Shown: positions 30,911 to 42,500 of the stretch, piece after piece
Numbering within the stretch: the first letter of the stretch is position 1
How the letters are laid out: every line of letters starts with the position of its first letter
Assembly: GCA_030549205.1 (NCBI GenBank)
Contig: JAUKTV010000004.1
Span: 434,001 to 498,000, forward strand
Length of the DNA stretch: 64,000 bases
Direction of reading: 5' to 3'
Source: Apiosordaria backusii
Lineage: Eukaryota; Ascomycota; Sordariomycetes; Sordariales; Lasiosphaeriaceae
Program-made: the position numbers and the translations under genes
The notes under the pieces: generated by a model
What the model saw: the letters and a program-made list of their open reading frames with translations, nothing else
Told to the model about the DNA's origin: nothing
The model's database searches: none

Positions 30911-31850
30911 TCAGGAGCTGGCAGGGGGCGAATCGACCGGTGTCTCGTCCTTCTTGATGATGCGCACATGACGCTCGTAGAATTGCAGCATCTAAACAAC
31001 ACAAAAACATTGTCAGCTTCAACCCAGGAGCCCTTTTCAGGGGTTAAATCGTACCTTTTGCGGACACCTCGAGTAGATGACGCTTGTCTCATGCTGAGTC
31101 TTATGCCCGTTCTTCCAGGTCAGATACACCATGAGCTTGTGTGTCTCCTCATCCTCGCAGGCATCAAGCTGCGCAACGTGGTCCTCCCAACTTCCTGCTG
31201 GTGGTTTCCAGGCGGCTTGTTTTGCGCTGGCTGGGGGTTCAGAGTCTGCCGGGTGGCTCCCGTTCCTCTTGGATCTTTTGCTGGTCGTCGAAGCTTGTGG
31301 GGTTGAGGAGTCTTTGCGGCCGCGCTTCTTGCCCTTCAGGGCGGTTTGGGTTTGGTTGTAGAGCGCTTCTCTGCCTCCTATACTCCTAAGATATTCGTTC
31401 AAGATTTCGGAAGCGTTCTCCCTGTGTTTCCAATCCGTTAGCTCCTTGATGCCGATTTCCAAAACAGAATCGTAGGGCCTTACGTCAGGTTATCTTCTGG
31501 TTCCCATGTGCGGTCTGACTTTTTCTCGTACCCCTCCCATTTAACCTCGTAGAGCGGTTCGCCGTCCTGAGAATGCCGTCAGCCCCTAGCCCCGAAACAA
31601 TTCCGTGTGTTGCTCAACCAACCTTGCCAATCATGTGGGAGAGAATCTTCTCAACGACATACACTTCCGCCTCCTCTGCTCCGTCCTCCTCCTCCTCCTC
31701 CTCCTCGTCCTCGTCTTCCTCGGCGACGTCCCCATTCTGAGTCTCGGGCTCGCCCAGATCTTCGTCGACGGGTTCGGGGTAACTTTGTGCTTTCTTGCCG
31801 CGCTTGACCGAGGCCTTGAGCTCCGAATCCGACACCTCGCTATCGCTCAT
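30911..31850 (-). CDS. hpo: Heterochromatin protein 1 (chromo + chromoshadow)
   Basis: Nuclear reader of methylated histone H3 lysine 9 that builds heterochromatin; in Neurospora HP1 is also needed for DNA methylation. Four minus-strand exons (31850–31623, 31566–31484, 31421–31055, 30991–30911) with introns of 56, 62 and 63 nt give 252 residues. An acidic N-terminus rich in Asp/Glu precedes the chromodomain (about residues 62–110), which holds the aromatic-cage pattern VYVVEKILSHMIGK…YEVKWEGY…TWEPEDNL and is split by the first two introns. A lysine-rich hinge (KGKKRGRKD, SKRSKRNG) leads to the chromoshadow domain (SWEDHVAQLDACEDEETHKL through MLQFYERHVRII), completed only by the last exon. 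The protein ends ETPVDSPPASS. Domain order, size and hinge all fit HP1. The symbol follows Neurospora use. Confidence 0.95.
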
Positions 31851-33641
31851 TGCTAGTTCCGACTGTTAGGCATGACTGACTCTACAAACAAGGCGATCGC
31901 TAGGTACAGCTCAAAAAAGTGGGCGGAGGGAGCTTGGTTTGCGACGACGCGACGCGACGCGCCATCCAATCGCGAACTGAAAATGGATGGGGAGGGGTTT
32001 GCAGGTGGGATGGAAGCGTACCTGGTGGCATTTTGACAGTTTAATCAGACGAGAATCACTGGTGTTTTTGATCGGACGAATACTTGGTACGTGAAGCTAT
32101 TCGCAGACGGTCACCTGTGGATGATAGGCAGCTTTGACGATAACCTTGTAGAAAAAATGGGGGCTGGCTGGCCAACGGCAAAATGCCAGGACATCACGTG
32201 ATTTGGCGACTTTCCGCATTGACCAATCGTTTGGTGGGGAGCTCCCCTCGCGAGCTGAAGAAGCGGCGACAGGTAAGTGCAAACCGAGATGGTTTCTTCA
32301 GGTGAGGTTGTCTGTCGTTGTGGCTGTGGAAATGAGGGCAGGCCTGCTGAGCTTCATGCATTCTACGGATACGTACGAGTATGTACATGGGACCAGCCCG
32401 AATATCCGTCCTGCTTCAAGTTGAGATGTCTATTCCGAGCGAGAAGCATGTGCCATGCTGTCAAGTGGAGTCATTCTGCAACGCTCAAATTAAGAATTGG
32501 AGAGACGGGCAGGCACATCCAATTTCTGATGAAAGATGAGTTGAAGACTTCGAGCTCACATTGCATTGGAACTTACAAGATAGCCACTCGGGTACAGTTC
32601 CAGCGAACCGGTCCATATAATTATACACTACATACATCGGCACTGGTTCTATGCACACTACGGAAGTGTCACCGGAAGGCTTCCTGTTGATCTCAGGGGA
32701 CTTCCAGAAGCTTGCCAAAAGCTGTGACAGCGTGGACAGGCAAGACCCCGGTCCCGGCTAGGCACCCCTGCGGTCCCAGCCGATGATCAACGCCAAGCAA
32801 GCGGCGGAACAAACAGCCAACGTTTGCCGGTTGTGCGCTTGTCCCGAGTGGGAAATGACCTTGAACTGCCAGATGTTACCGACAAGAAAAACAATTTTGG
32901 CTTCTTTTGAAGGACATCTTTGGCTGATCGGGAGAAAGGCAATTGTGCCTGCCTGACGTGTTCCTGGATAATGTCGGTGCAGATACGACATGCACATGCA
33001 ACTTTAAATTTGAGATCGCATCTTTGCCCCCGGCCGGCGCCTTGGAACCTGCAGCACGTCGAGCTTGAGCCCTGCAAGCCAACACTTTTTTTTGTCTCTC
33101 CTTGCTGAGGTGTTGATGCCTCCTGGCACCCCTCCACCCCTGCCGCGTTACCTACCCATTCCCCTTGGGGACTGCTACTTAATAAACCGGGAAAGGGGTC
33201 CAAAAAAGAAATGTGTCTGGGCTTCCTCGCTGGCGAGACGAGGCGATCCATTCACCACTCAATTCGAGGCGGAATATTCCCCATCCGTCCATTTTAAACC
33301 CCGAACCCCCCCAAAGGTTTGTTTGCGATCCTCCCGCTGTTTCTTCTGTTGTCTATTTTTCTGTCCTTCCTGTTTATATATAACTTCCTCCCCCAATCCT
33401 CAAACGGCCGTCAATGGTTTTGAGTCTGCATCGATCCGGCCGAAGGGGCAACAGGTTAACCAATAAAGCTTCCGGGTTCTTTGCCCCAGGGTCCCCCTTG
33501 GATCGTCACGGCCCGCCTTTCTCCAGGTTGCTCTAGAGCTCCCGTTGCTCCCCACCGCCTGTGACCGTTCCGCTGAGCGTGTGCGAGTAGCCACCCGTTC
33601 CTTGGGCTCGCCGACCGCGCCCAAAGACAGTAAAGTCCGCC
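31851..33641. other. Divergent intergenic region
   Basis: About 1.8 kb between HP1 (minus) and the next plus-strand gene. I find no supported gene. GC-rich GACGCGACGCGAC repeats occur near 31938–31955 in the HP1 promoter. CT-rich sequence (33300–33620) probably forms the next gene's leader. Confidence 0.45.
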
Positions 33642-35559
33642 ATGTCCGACGAAGCACCGGTCCAATCGGCCGAGACCGGCACGGTCAAGTCGGTGAAGGA
33701 CAAGACTTGCCCCTACTGTCACCAAGCCTTTACATCATCCTCTCTTGGCCGCCATCTCGACGTTTTTATAAAGGAGAATAATCCCAAGCCTCCAGATGGG
33801 GTGCACGACGTGGAAGAGATCAGAAGGAGCCGGTCTAATATCACACGCCGCCGCCCGAAAGCTTCTGTCGGAACGCCCGGAGCTCCTGGGGTTCGGCGAC
33901 GAGACACATCGGTTTCATTCGGGACGCCAACAGCTGCGTCGAGGAGGAGCCAGGGATCTATTTCTGGAGAGATAGAGCCCATCTCTGCCTCGATCACCCC
34001 GGTGTCACAGACAAAAGGCAAAGGGGTCGGAGGGACACTTGACAGGAAATATCCATTCAACACACCATGGGAAGCTACTGGTGTCATCAACGATATTGGA
34101 CTGCGGGATCGTAGCGGGGATGTTGTGGCAGCTGAGGCTGGGTTTAAACAACATCAACGGTCGGCTAGTCGCCAGCGGATGAAACAACAACTTGACGCAA
34201 GACACTTATTGCAAGATGCTGAGGATACAAAAAGAGCAGCCGAACTCGCACTGCGGGAGATCATGGGCTCTTGGAGGGCTGCTAAGTAAGCTGGGCTTTT
34301 TTGTTATGCGCAACAGTCTTGTTTTGCTGACATTATTTGACAGGCAACAAATCGACATGCACTCGATGCCCTTTGACTTTGACCCTCTCGCATTGGACTT
34401 CCCCGCACTGACATTACAATGTCTCGAGGCACCACCGACATTATTTGCCTCTACCCAGCACCCTACACCCACTTCATGGTCGATCACACTACCAGGCCCT
34501 GTCCAGCTGGAAGCCCTACGCAACTATTTCAAAGAAGAGTTCAGGAAATGGAAACTGGCCTGTACTGCGGCAACAACGGCCGTGAATGAGGATTTGACAT
34601 ACCCTCCGTCCTTGATGCCGGTCAAACCAGACGCTCGGGAAGCAGTGCGCAAGGCGGAAAAGGTAGCCGAGAAGATGGAGCAACAAATCTCGGATCACAT
34701 AACAGCGACATATTCAGTTTGGTGTGGGCTCCCAATGCCGGAGCGCGCCAAGCTATGGACCCTCGAGTTGGCAAGAGGCCTGGGGCGGAAGCAGGACGAG
34801 GTGACGAAACTCAAACAGACCCAAAGCCTTCTCAGGCAAGAGAATAACAACCTCAAATCTCAGATTGAGCACTTGAGCCGTCTGCAGCAACCGAAGGAGT
34901 TCAAAATTGCACCACCTACAACAGTGTACATGGATGAGAAGCTGGTTAACCACATGTTGGAGCTGGGGTTCAGCGCAGCGAAGGACGGTCGCGGCGTGGG
35001 GTTCAACATGGCTGATAGACATTCTGATCTCGACACGATTGTCTCGGCAGCGATTAATCGTTGGAAGAACGTCGTCGTCTCGTCTCGCTCCACGACAGCT
35101 GGTCTTTCAGCGCAGCGGCCATTGGATCCTGCGAGTGCCGGAGTCTCGCCAACATCTGCTGGCCCTGGGCAAGGGCGACGACAACAGCACCCTCAGAAAC
35201 AACCATCACAACAATCAATATCGAATAATGACGTGTCTCTTCAGCCTTCCCCAGCAGCTAGCAACACAGCTGCCAACTATGCACCGTCAACGGCATCTAC
35301 TACCAAAGCAGTTACACCATCGGGAGCCACTGCCGTCGGTACACCCAGCATCACAGCTCCGGCAAGTGTTGGTGCACCAGAAGATTCGGACGAGGAGATG
35401 GGCGGACAGGACGCGCCAGGCACCTCGGAAACCGGTACAGCTGATGGGAATGGCGACGGTGATGTTGATGCAGACGCCGATGCCGATGCCGACGCCGATG
35501 GGGACGTGGATGCAGACGCCGATGCCGATATGGATGCAGACGTGGTGATCCCTAGGTAG
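33642..35559 (+). CDS. Unrecognised coiled-coil protein with N-terminal CxxC motif and Asp/Ala repeat tail
   Basis: I do not recognise this protein. Exon 1 (33642–34285) and exon 2 (34344–35559) are joined across a 58-nt intron with GTAAGC donor and GCTGAC branch; 619 residues. The N-terminus has a possible single zinc finger, TCPYCHQAFTSSSLGRHLDV. A Ser/Arg-rich basic stretch follows, then SPMPFDFDPLAL-like hydrophobic sequence (HSMPFDFDPLALDFPALTLQ). A helical, coiled-coil-prone middle comes next (REAVRKAEKVAEKMEQQISD, KLKQTQSLLRQENNNLKSQI), and then a Gln/Ser/Ala-rich low-complexity region. The C-terminal ~35 residues are Asp-Ala/Asp-Val dipeptide repeats. The zinc finger plus acidic tail suggests a nuclear role, but this is inference only. 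Confidence 0.85.
35455..35547 (+). repeat. Hexanucleotide-based repeat coding Asp-Ala dipeptides
   Basis: Imperfect GACGCC/GATGCC/GATGCA repeats encode alternating Asp and Ala with occasional Val, Gly or Met at the C-terminus of the preceding gene. Such tracts slip readily and may vary in length. Confidence 0.8.
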
Positions 35560-36199
35560 TGGGCGGATTTCCATGATATGCTGGACACAAAATTACGCAG
35601 TTGCATCTTTCACATCGGCAGGAGGATTGTCGCCGAACGCAGTGGCGGTTGGTTGAAGAATATTCGATTGTGATATTTTATTTGATTCAGAGCACAGCGA
35701 GGCCCGGTATAAGTGGTACTTTTTTTTGTAACATCATCTGGAAGGCATAAAGTGTTAGGCGCATTCAAACTGGAAGGAAAAAGGAAGGACAGTCCTCAAC
35801 TAGAGAGTCCTGTATAAACTGTTTCATAGCTTTAGTCTTATTAATACCCGTATAGATTTTCTCTTCTTGGCGTTTACTTTTTAGCCCGAAATCGCAAGCT
35901 ACACAATGACACAATCTACATCATGGAGAGAGGAATGAGACACATGATAGGGGCCAGGGTTCGGGTCGCCCCTGAGTCACCCCTGATACCGATAACAACC
36001 CTGACGGGCTGCGATTGACTCACCCCGCCAAAGACTTTCAAAAAATTACCCCGCTGTGGATAATTAGCAGTATCTGGGCCGACAGCGGGCAGCCCTCGAA
36101 CCAGAAAACCTCCCCCCCTTCCGCACACGACCATCGGAAACGTTGAATTTAGTGGTCCTGCCTTGGACCGATATCCTGGGACGAGACAGCACCTTGAAA
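35560..36199. other. Intergenic: upstream of lysyl-tRNA synthetase
   Basis: About 640 bp with no gene seen. It holds the 3' end of the previous gene and the lysyl-tRNA synthetase promoter. Confidence 0.45.
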
Positions 36200-38363
36200 A
36201 TGGCCGACTCAACTCCCGCCCCTGCGCCCCCCACCGAGGAGGTTGCCAACCTCCATCTCGATGAAGTGACGGGCGAGCGTATCTCCAAGACGGAGCTCAA
36301 GAAGCGCCAGAAGCAGCGCCAGAAGGAGGCCGAGAAGGCCAAAAAGGCTGCTGCCGCTCCTCCCAAGGCGGCGTCAGGCAAGCCCAAGAATGCTGCCGGT
36401 CAGGAGGAGGCTGATCTCAACCCCAACCAGTACTACGAGATCCGGACGCGCCACATCAACGAGCGTATGTGATGTCTTGACTGGGAATTTGGCCTTATGT
36501 AGAAGCCATGAACCACATGCTGACTCAATGCGTCACTGTTCGCAGTCCTCAAGAACCCCGAGACGAACCCCTACCCCCACAAGTTTCAGATCACCTACGA
36601 CGATGCCAAGTTCCACGAGGAGTTCAAGCATCTCAAGTCTGGCGAGACGACCGAGGGCCAGGAGATCCGCATCGCTGCCCGTATCTACAACAAGCGCGCC
36701 AGCGGTGCCAAGCTCATCTTTTACGGTAAACCTTTTAGTACAAACCAAACCCGGGCGCATTGCTAACCAGACTCGTAGATGTTCGCACCTCTGCCGATAC
36801 CGTGAGCATCGGCACCCAGCTCCAGGTTGTGTGCCAGGCCCAATTGGTCGGCGAGGGCGCCCCTTCGTTTGAGAAGCAGCACGAAAATATCCGCCGCGGT
36901 GATGTGATCGGCATCATTGGTTATGCTGGCCGCACCAACCCCAAGAACAGGCTCGCCGAGGGCAAGGAGGGCGAGCTGTCCATCTTTGCGACCGAGATCA
37001 AGCTTCTCAGCCCTTGCTTGCACATGCTGCCTAGTGTGCGCTTCCCCTTTGCCGATGCTGAGCAGCGTGCGCGCATGAGGTATCTTGACATGCTGTGGAA
37101 CGACAAGAGCCGCGAGACCCTCTGGCAGCGCAGCCGGATGGTGAGGTATATCCGTGACTGTAAGTTTTTGAGATTGGTTTTCGAGGGAGGATAGAGCTGA
37201 CACTTGCTTCAGTCTTCCATGAGCGTCGCTTCATTGAGGTTGAGACACCCATGATGCACGCCATTGCTGGTGGTGCGACTGCTCTGCCCTTCATCACTCA
37301 CCATAACGACCTGGACATCGACATGTACATGAGAGTTGCCCCCGAGCTCTTCCTCAAGAAGATGATTGTTGGCCAGTTCGGCAAGGTCTTTGAGATGGGC
37401 AAGAACTTCCGCAACGAGGGTGTCGATCTCACACACAACCCCGAGTTCACCTCGATCGAGTTCTACTGGGCGTATGCCGACATGTACGACCTGATGAACA
37501 TCACCGAGGAGCTTGTTTCTTCTCTTGTCAAGCACCTTACCGGCGGCTATGTCACCAAGTTCACCAACCAGCACGGCGAGGAGTACACCGTCAACTGGGA
37601 GGCCCCATGGCGCAGAGTCGAGATGATTCCCGAGCTGGAGAAGGCCACCGGCGAGAAGTTCCCTCCCAATGAGGAGCTCCACACCGATGAGACCAACCAG
37701 TTCCTGCAAAGAGTGTGCAAGAAGATGGGTGTTGAGTGCCCACCACCTCTCACGAACGCTCGTATGATTGACAAGCTCACTGGCGAGTTTATCGAGGAAA
37801 CTTGCGTCAACCCTACGTTCATTCTTGAGCACCCTCAGATGATGAGTCCTCTTGCCAAGTACCATCGTTCCAAGAAGGGTCTCTGCGAGCGTTTCGAGGC
37901 TTTCGTGTGCAAGAAGGAAATTGCCAATGCCTACACTGAGTTGAACAACCCCTTCGACCAAAGATTGCGCTTTGAGGAGCAGGCTCGCCAGAAGGACCAG
38001 GGTGATGATGAGGCGTAGGTTTCCCGTATTTTGTTTTTGATACCGATGACGTGGCTAACCTTTGTTGTAGTCAATTGGTTGACGAGAGCTTCTTGAACGC
38101 TCTTGAGTATGGCCTGCCCCCAACCGGTGGCTGGGGTCTTGGTATCGACCGTCTCGCCATGTTCTTGACCAACAACTACTCAATTCGTGAGGTTCTGGCG
38201 TTCCCCTTCTTGCGCGAGGAGAAGAACGTTCACAAGACGCCTTTTGCGGCTGAGCTCGTGAATGTTGAGCCGATGCCCGAGGAGGGCATTCGTAAGTCTA
38301 CCCAATCACGAAATTGCTGACGCGTACGTAACCCATGCTAATGAAACTGCAGCCCACAAATAA
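36200..38363 (+). CDS. Lysyl-tRNA synthetase, cytosolic class II
   Basis: Charges tRNA-Lys with lysine. Six exons (36200–36464, 36546–36725, 36779–37159, 37213–38014, 38071–38291, 38353–38363) give 619 residues; the last exon adds only the end of the PHK terminus and the stop. All five introns are 53–81 nt with standard ends and keep the frame. The N-terminal extension is lysine-rich (ISKTELKKRQKQRQKEAEKA), typical of eukaryotic cytosolic enzymes that bind tRNA this way. The OB-fold anticodon domain follows (NPYPHKFQITYD, GQEIRIAARIYNKR). The class II core has motif 2 (MGKNFRNEGVDLTHNPEFTS, about residue 334) and motif 3 (GWGLGIDRLAMF, about residue 563). An AATAAA lies about 20 bp after the stop. 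No mitochondrial presequence is seen. Confidence 0.96.
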
Positions 38364-39563
38364 GGAACCAAAAAAAAAAGAGAAATAAAGTAAAAGACAG
38401 GGCGGGATAATCCGCGTATTCTAGATATTTCTCGGTGAATAAAGAGTATACTAGACATGTTAGTGGACAGGACAGGAAAACACATATGTTTGGCTGCGGC
38501 ACTGCAGCGGCTTTGCTCTGGTTACTTTGATTACCTGATGATCGTATAAAACTTGTGTGGTGTGAAGATGACGACTTGAACAGTAAGTAAGTTCTGCCAT
38601 TGGGGACCGAAAGGGCTGTGCATGTGGAATCAGAGACCCCATCAACGTGGAGGATTTTGTTGTTTAGCCAAGGGCTTGTCGGCTTGTCGAAGTCTTGGGT
38701 TGGCAAGACGAGAAGATGATGAAGGAAGATGCGATCGGAGGGTGTGCCTTGGCGCGCGCAGAGATCGTGTCACGTTGAAGAAAGCCTGGTAGAGATAATC
38801 CCTCAGGAAAGCATCATTTAAAGAGCAAGCAAACAGTTTCATGTCTCGTAGGAGAATCTCACAGTTGATTACTACTGTCTAGTTGGCATTCAATCAATTA
38901 TTGGAGTTAGGTATTGATGACGCAAAAAAGCCGTTTGATGGTAACGACAATTTTGATCGCAAAGACACCCTCGATCGGGGGGAAAAGAAAAAAACGTGGG
39001 GTTCAGCTAAGGCTGTTTAGCGTCTCAAGGTGCGAGCCGAGCGAAGGCCAAGGCGTCTAAGCCCCAATTGTACACAAGGCTTCCAGGGGTGTTTGACATC
39101 TTTTTTTCGGGTTCGGATTCAAAGCGTTTGCGTATACCGTATCCCGCTCGTACATATTCAAGATGAGGGACCCCCCCCTTTGTCAGAGGTTGGCGATGCG
39201 CCGAGGCTACTGTTGCTGATTTTTTCTATTCCTTTCTGTTGTGGCATTGGTTCAGAGCTGAGATCGACACTCTTTTTCCTTCTTTTTTTTTTTTTTTTTT
39301 GTATTTTGGCAATTGAAAGTCTGTCACTACGAGTATCGATCCGCGCCTGTCAACGTCTCACTTATTGTCTTCCCCGCAAATCGTCAATTGAGTTTAACCA
39401 ACGCGCCGGGAACGTGGGTTGCTAGGTGCTGTAGCGTGCGGCGGCGCAACCCGAGACAGGTACGATTCAGCAACATAACAATACCGCGCCGATCCGACCG
39501 TTAGACACAAGCTCCATCCCTAATTTGCGGGCCTCCTCGCCCTAGAGGTCGCCGCCCGTCAAG
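38364..39563. other. Intergenic: upstream of the ABC transporter
   Basis: 1.2 kb without a gene. It contains an oligo-T run (about 39283–39300) and a GC-rich leader just before the ABC transporter start. Confidence 0.45.
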
Positions 39564-42500
39564 ATGGCGCTCCTCCGCCCGACCTGGACCCTCACCAAAA
39601 AGAACTGGCTGATCCTATGCGGCCGGCACCCCTCAGCAACCGTGGTGCAAGCCTTCGTCCTGCCCATCATCCTCGTCTCCTTTTTGTCCTTCGCCCGGAA
39701 TTTATTCGTCCCCTCCGCAGTTTTTGGAATCTCCCCCGCTCGACCAATTCGCTCTTTTCAAAATGCCCTCGAGACCTCGACGGGAAGGCCAAACCTGATT
39801 TTTGTGAACAATGGCTTTACAGGGGGGGATATCGAGCGGGTTATCAACGAGCTGGGGGGTATTGCGGAGCGGGCAGGGAAGAATGTGACGGTTTTGGAGA
39901 GGGATGGGGATGTGGATGGGATTTGCAAATCAAGTTTGAGGGGTGTGACGGAGTGCTTTGCTGCGGTGAGCTTCAAGGGGTCGCCAACGGAAGGTGAAGG
40001 GGGGGATTTGTGGAACTATACGATTAGTTTGGACTCGGCGTTGGGGCAGTTTAGGATTAATGCTGAGAGTGACAGGAATGATGGGCAGGTTTATATGCTG
40101 CCGCTGCAGAGGGCGGTGGATGAGGTTATTTCACGGGGGAATAATGGGACTGGGGGGAGGAGGGCGTTGCCGGGGGATGTGGAGGAGTATCAGTTTACTT
40201 CTCAAACGACGGAGGAGAGGGCGGAGAGGATCAGGGTTTTTTACCAGAGCGCGATTATCAACTTTTTGGGGGTGACGTTTATCGCGGCGCTGATTGGGGT
40301 TGTGTACCAGATGACGGGGTTTATTGCGACGGAGAGGGAGACGGGTATGAGCACGCTTGTGGAGGCTATGATGGCGACACCAAGGAGGTGGCAGGCACAG
40401 GCGGCGAGGATCTTTTCGTACCATATTGCGTTTTCGCTGCTGTATCTGCCTGGTTGGGTTATCAGCTGTATCATCCTGGGAAGAGGTGTGTTCAGTAATA
40501 CCAGCATTCTGGTTGTGCTGTTCTTCTTCATCTTGTCAGGTCTTGCGCTGGCGTCGTTTTCGGTTTTGGGGGCGAGTTTCTTCAAGAAGTCACAGTTGAG
40601 CGGTGTGTCGGTTACGATTATGGCGATTTTGCTGGCGGTTATTGCTCAGGTTATCACTCGCCCTGGTACCGGACCGGTTGTTGCGCTGAGTTTGCTGTTC
40701 GCGCCTTGCAACTTTACCTACTTCATCACGCTCATGGCGAGATTTCAGGAGAAGCAGATTCCGACCAACCTGCTGAAGACCGCACCGGACAGCCCGTGGA
40801 ACGTCCCTGGTATTGTACTCTTCATTTTCCTGGCTGCGCAGATCATCGTCTACCCTCTTCTCGGTGCCCTGGTGGAGAGATGGCTGCATGGTACTTCTTC
40901 AAGCGGGAGGAACATTGCCATCGGAGACAAGAACAGGGGCGACCTCGGCCCAGACTGCGCAGTCCAGCTCGAAGAGTTCACCAAGGTCTACAGCCCCGGC
41001 CCCCTCCGTCGCCTCTTTTCGTTCATCTCGAAGCCTAAGGAGCCAGTGGTGGCAGTTAACAAGCTCTCCCTCTCGGTCAACCGCGGTCAGATCGTCGCCC
41101 TCTTGGGGGCCAACGGCAGCGGTAAATCAACGACACTAGACACGATTGCCGGTATCAACAAGGCCACCAGCGGCAAGATCACCATTGATGGCACCGGCGG
41201 TCTTGGTATTGCTCCTCAGAAGAACGTTCTTTGGGATGAGCTCACTGTGGAGGAACACATCCGTATCTTCAACCGGCTCAAGTCACCCAAGAACCACGCC
41301 TCCAAGGAAGAGATTCGCCAGTTGGTCGTCGGAGTCGATCTCGAGCAGAAAATCAAGGCCCAGTCTAAAACGCTGTCCGGTGGTCAGAAACGGAAGTTGC
41401 AGCTCGGAATGATGCTTACTGGAGGCAGCGCCGTCTGCTGCGTGGATGAAGTCTCGAGCGGTCTGGACCCTCTCAGTCGAAGGAAAATTTGGGATATCCT
41501 CCTTGCCGAGCGTGGAAAGAGGACCATGATTCTGACAACGCACTTCTTGGATGAAGCAGATTTGCTGGCCGATTATATCGCTGTCATGTCCAAGGGCAAT
41601 CTTCGCGCGAGCGGGACGTCAGTCGAGCTCAAGGATCGCAAGGGTGGCGGGTATAGGATTCATATCAACAACAACAAGCTTATCCCGCTGCTTCCGGAAG
41701 TGGAAGGGGTCACTAAGAAGGCTACCCACGAAGAGGCGGCGTATGTCGCAGCTACTTCGGCTCTGGCTGCTAAGACGATCAAAGAGCTGGAGGCGGCTGG
41801 CATTACGGATTATAGGTTTTCTGGGCCGACGATTGAGGATGTTTTCTTGCAGCTTGCGGAGGAAGTCCAGGCTGAGGGTGGCGGTGTGCCAATTGAAAAC
41901 AGAGGTGTTTTGAGCTCAACGGAAGATGAGAAGTCGGAGACTGTGCCTGCTGCTGAGAAGAGTGGGTTGCAGCTGATGGATGGGCAACGGATTGGGTTCT
42001 TGAGGCAGACTTGGGTGTTGTTCTTGAAGCGCTGCACGGTGTTCAAGGGGAACTGGTTCCCTTCGATTGCTGCTTTTGTGATTCCTGTTGCTGCTGCTGG
42101 TTTGGTTATGTTGGTGAGTGACCCCTGACCGCCGTTCTGAGGTATTCAAGTATGCTAACATTCTGAAAGTTTGTTAAAGGTCAAGAGCCGGCAGGCTGCT
42201 CGGCGGCTGAGCAATCGGCTCGCACCGAGGCGGTCAATATTTTCGGCAGCGATTTCGACTTTTGGATGGTTGCTGGTCCTTCAGACAAGTTTTCCCAGTC
42301 CACCCTGATCAATCTCCTGGCTCCAATCTTTATGGGGTCGCAGGGATTGGATGGCAACGGCAGCACCGGAAGCAGCGACGGCATCATCGTAAAGCGCCAG
42401 AATAACCCGATGGATCTGTTCAAGAACATCACCTTGGTGGACACCCTCGATGAGTTCAACAATGCGGTCCTTCAATTTCGCAAGAACATCACCCCTACCG

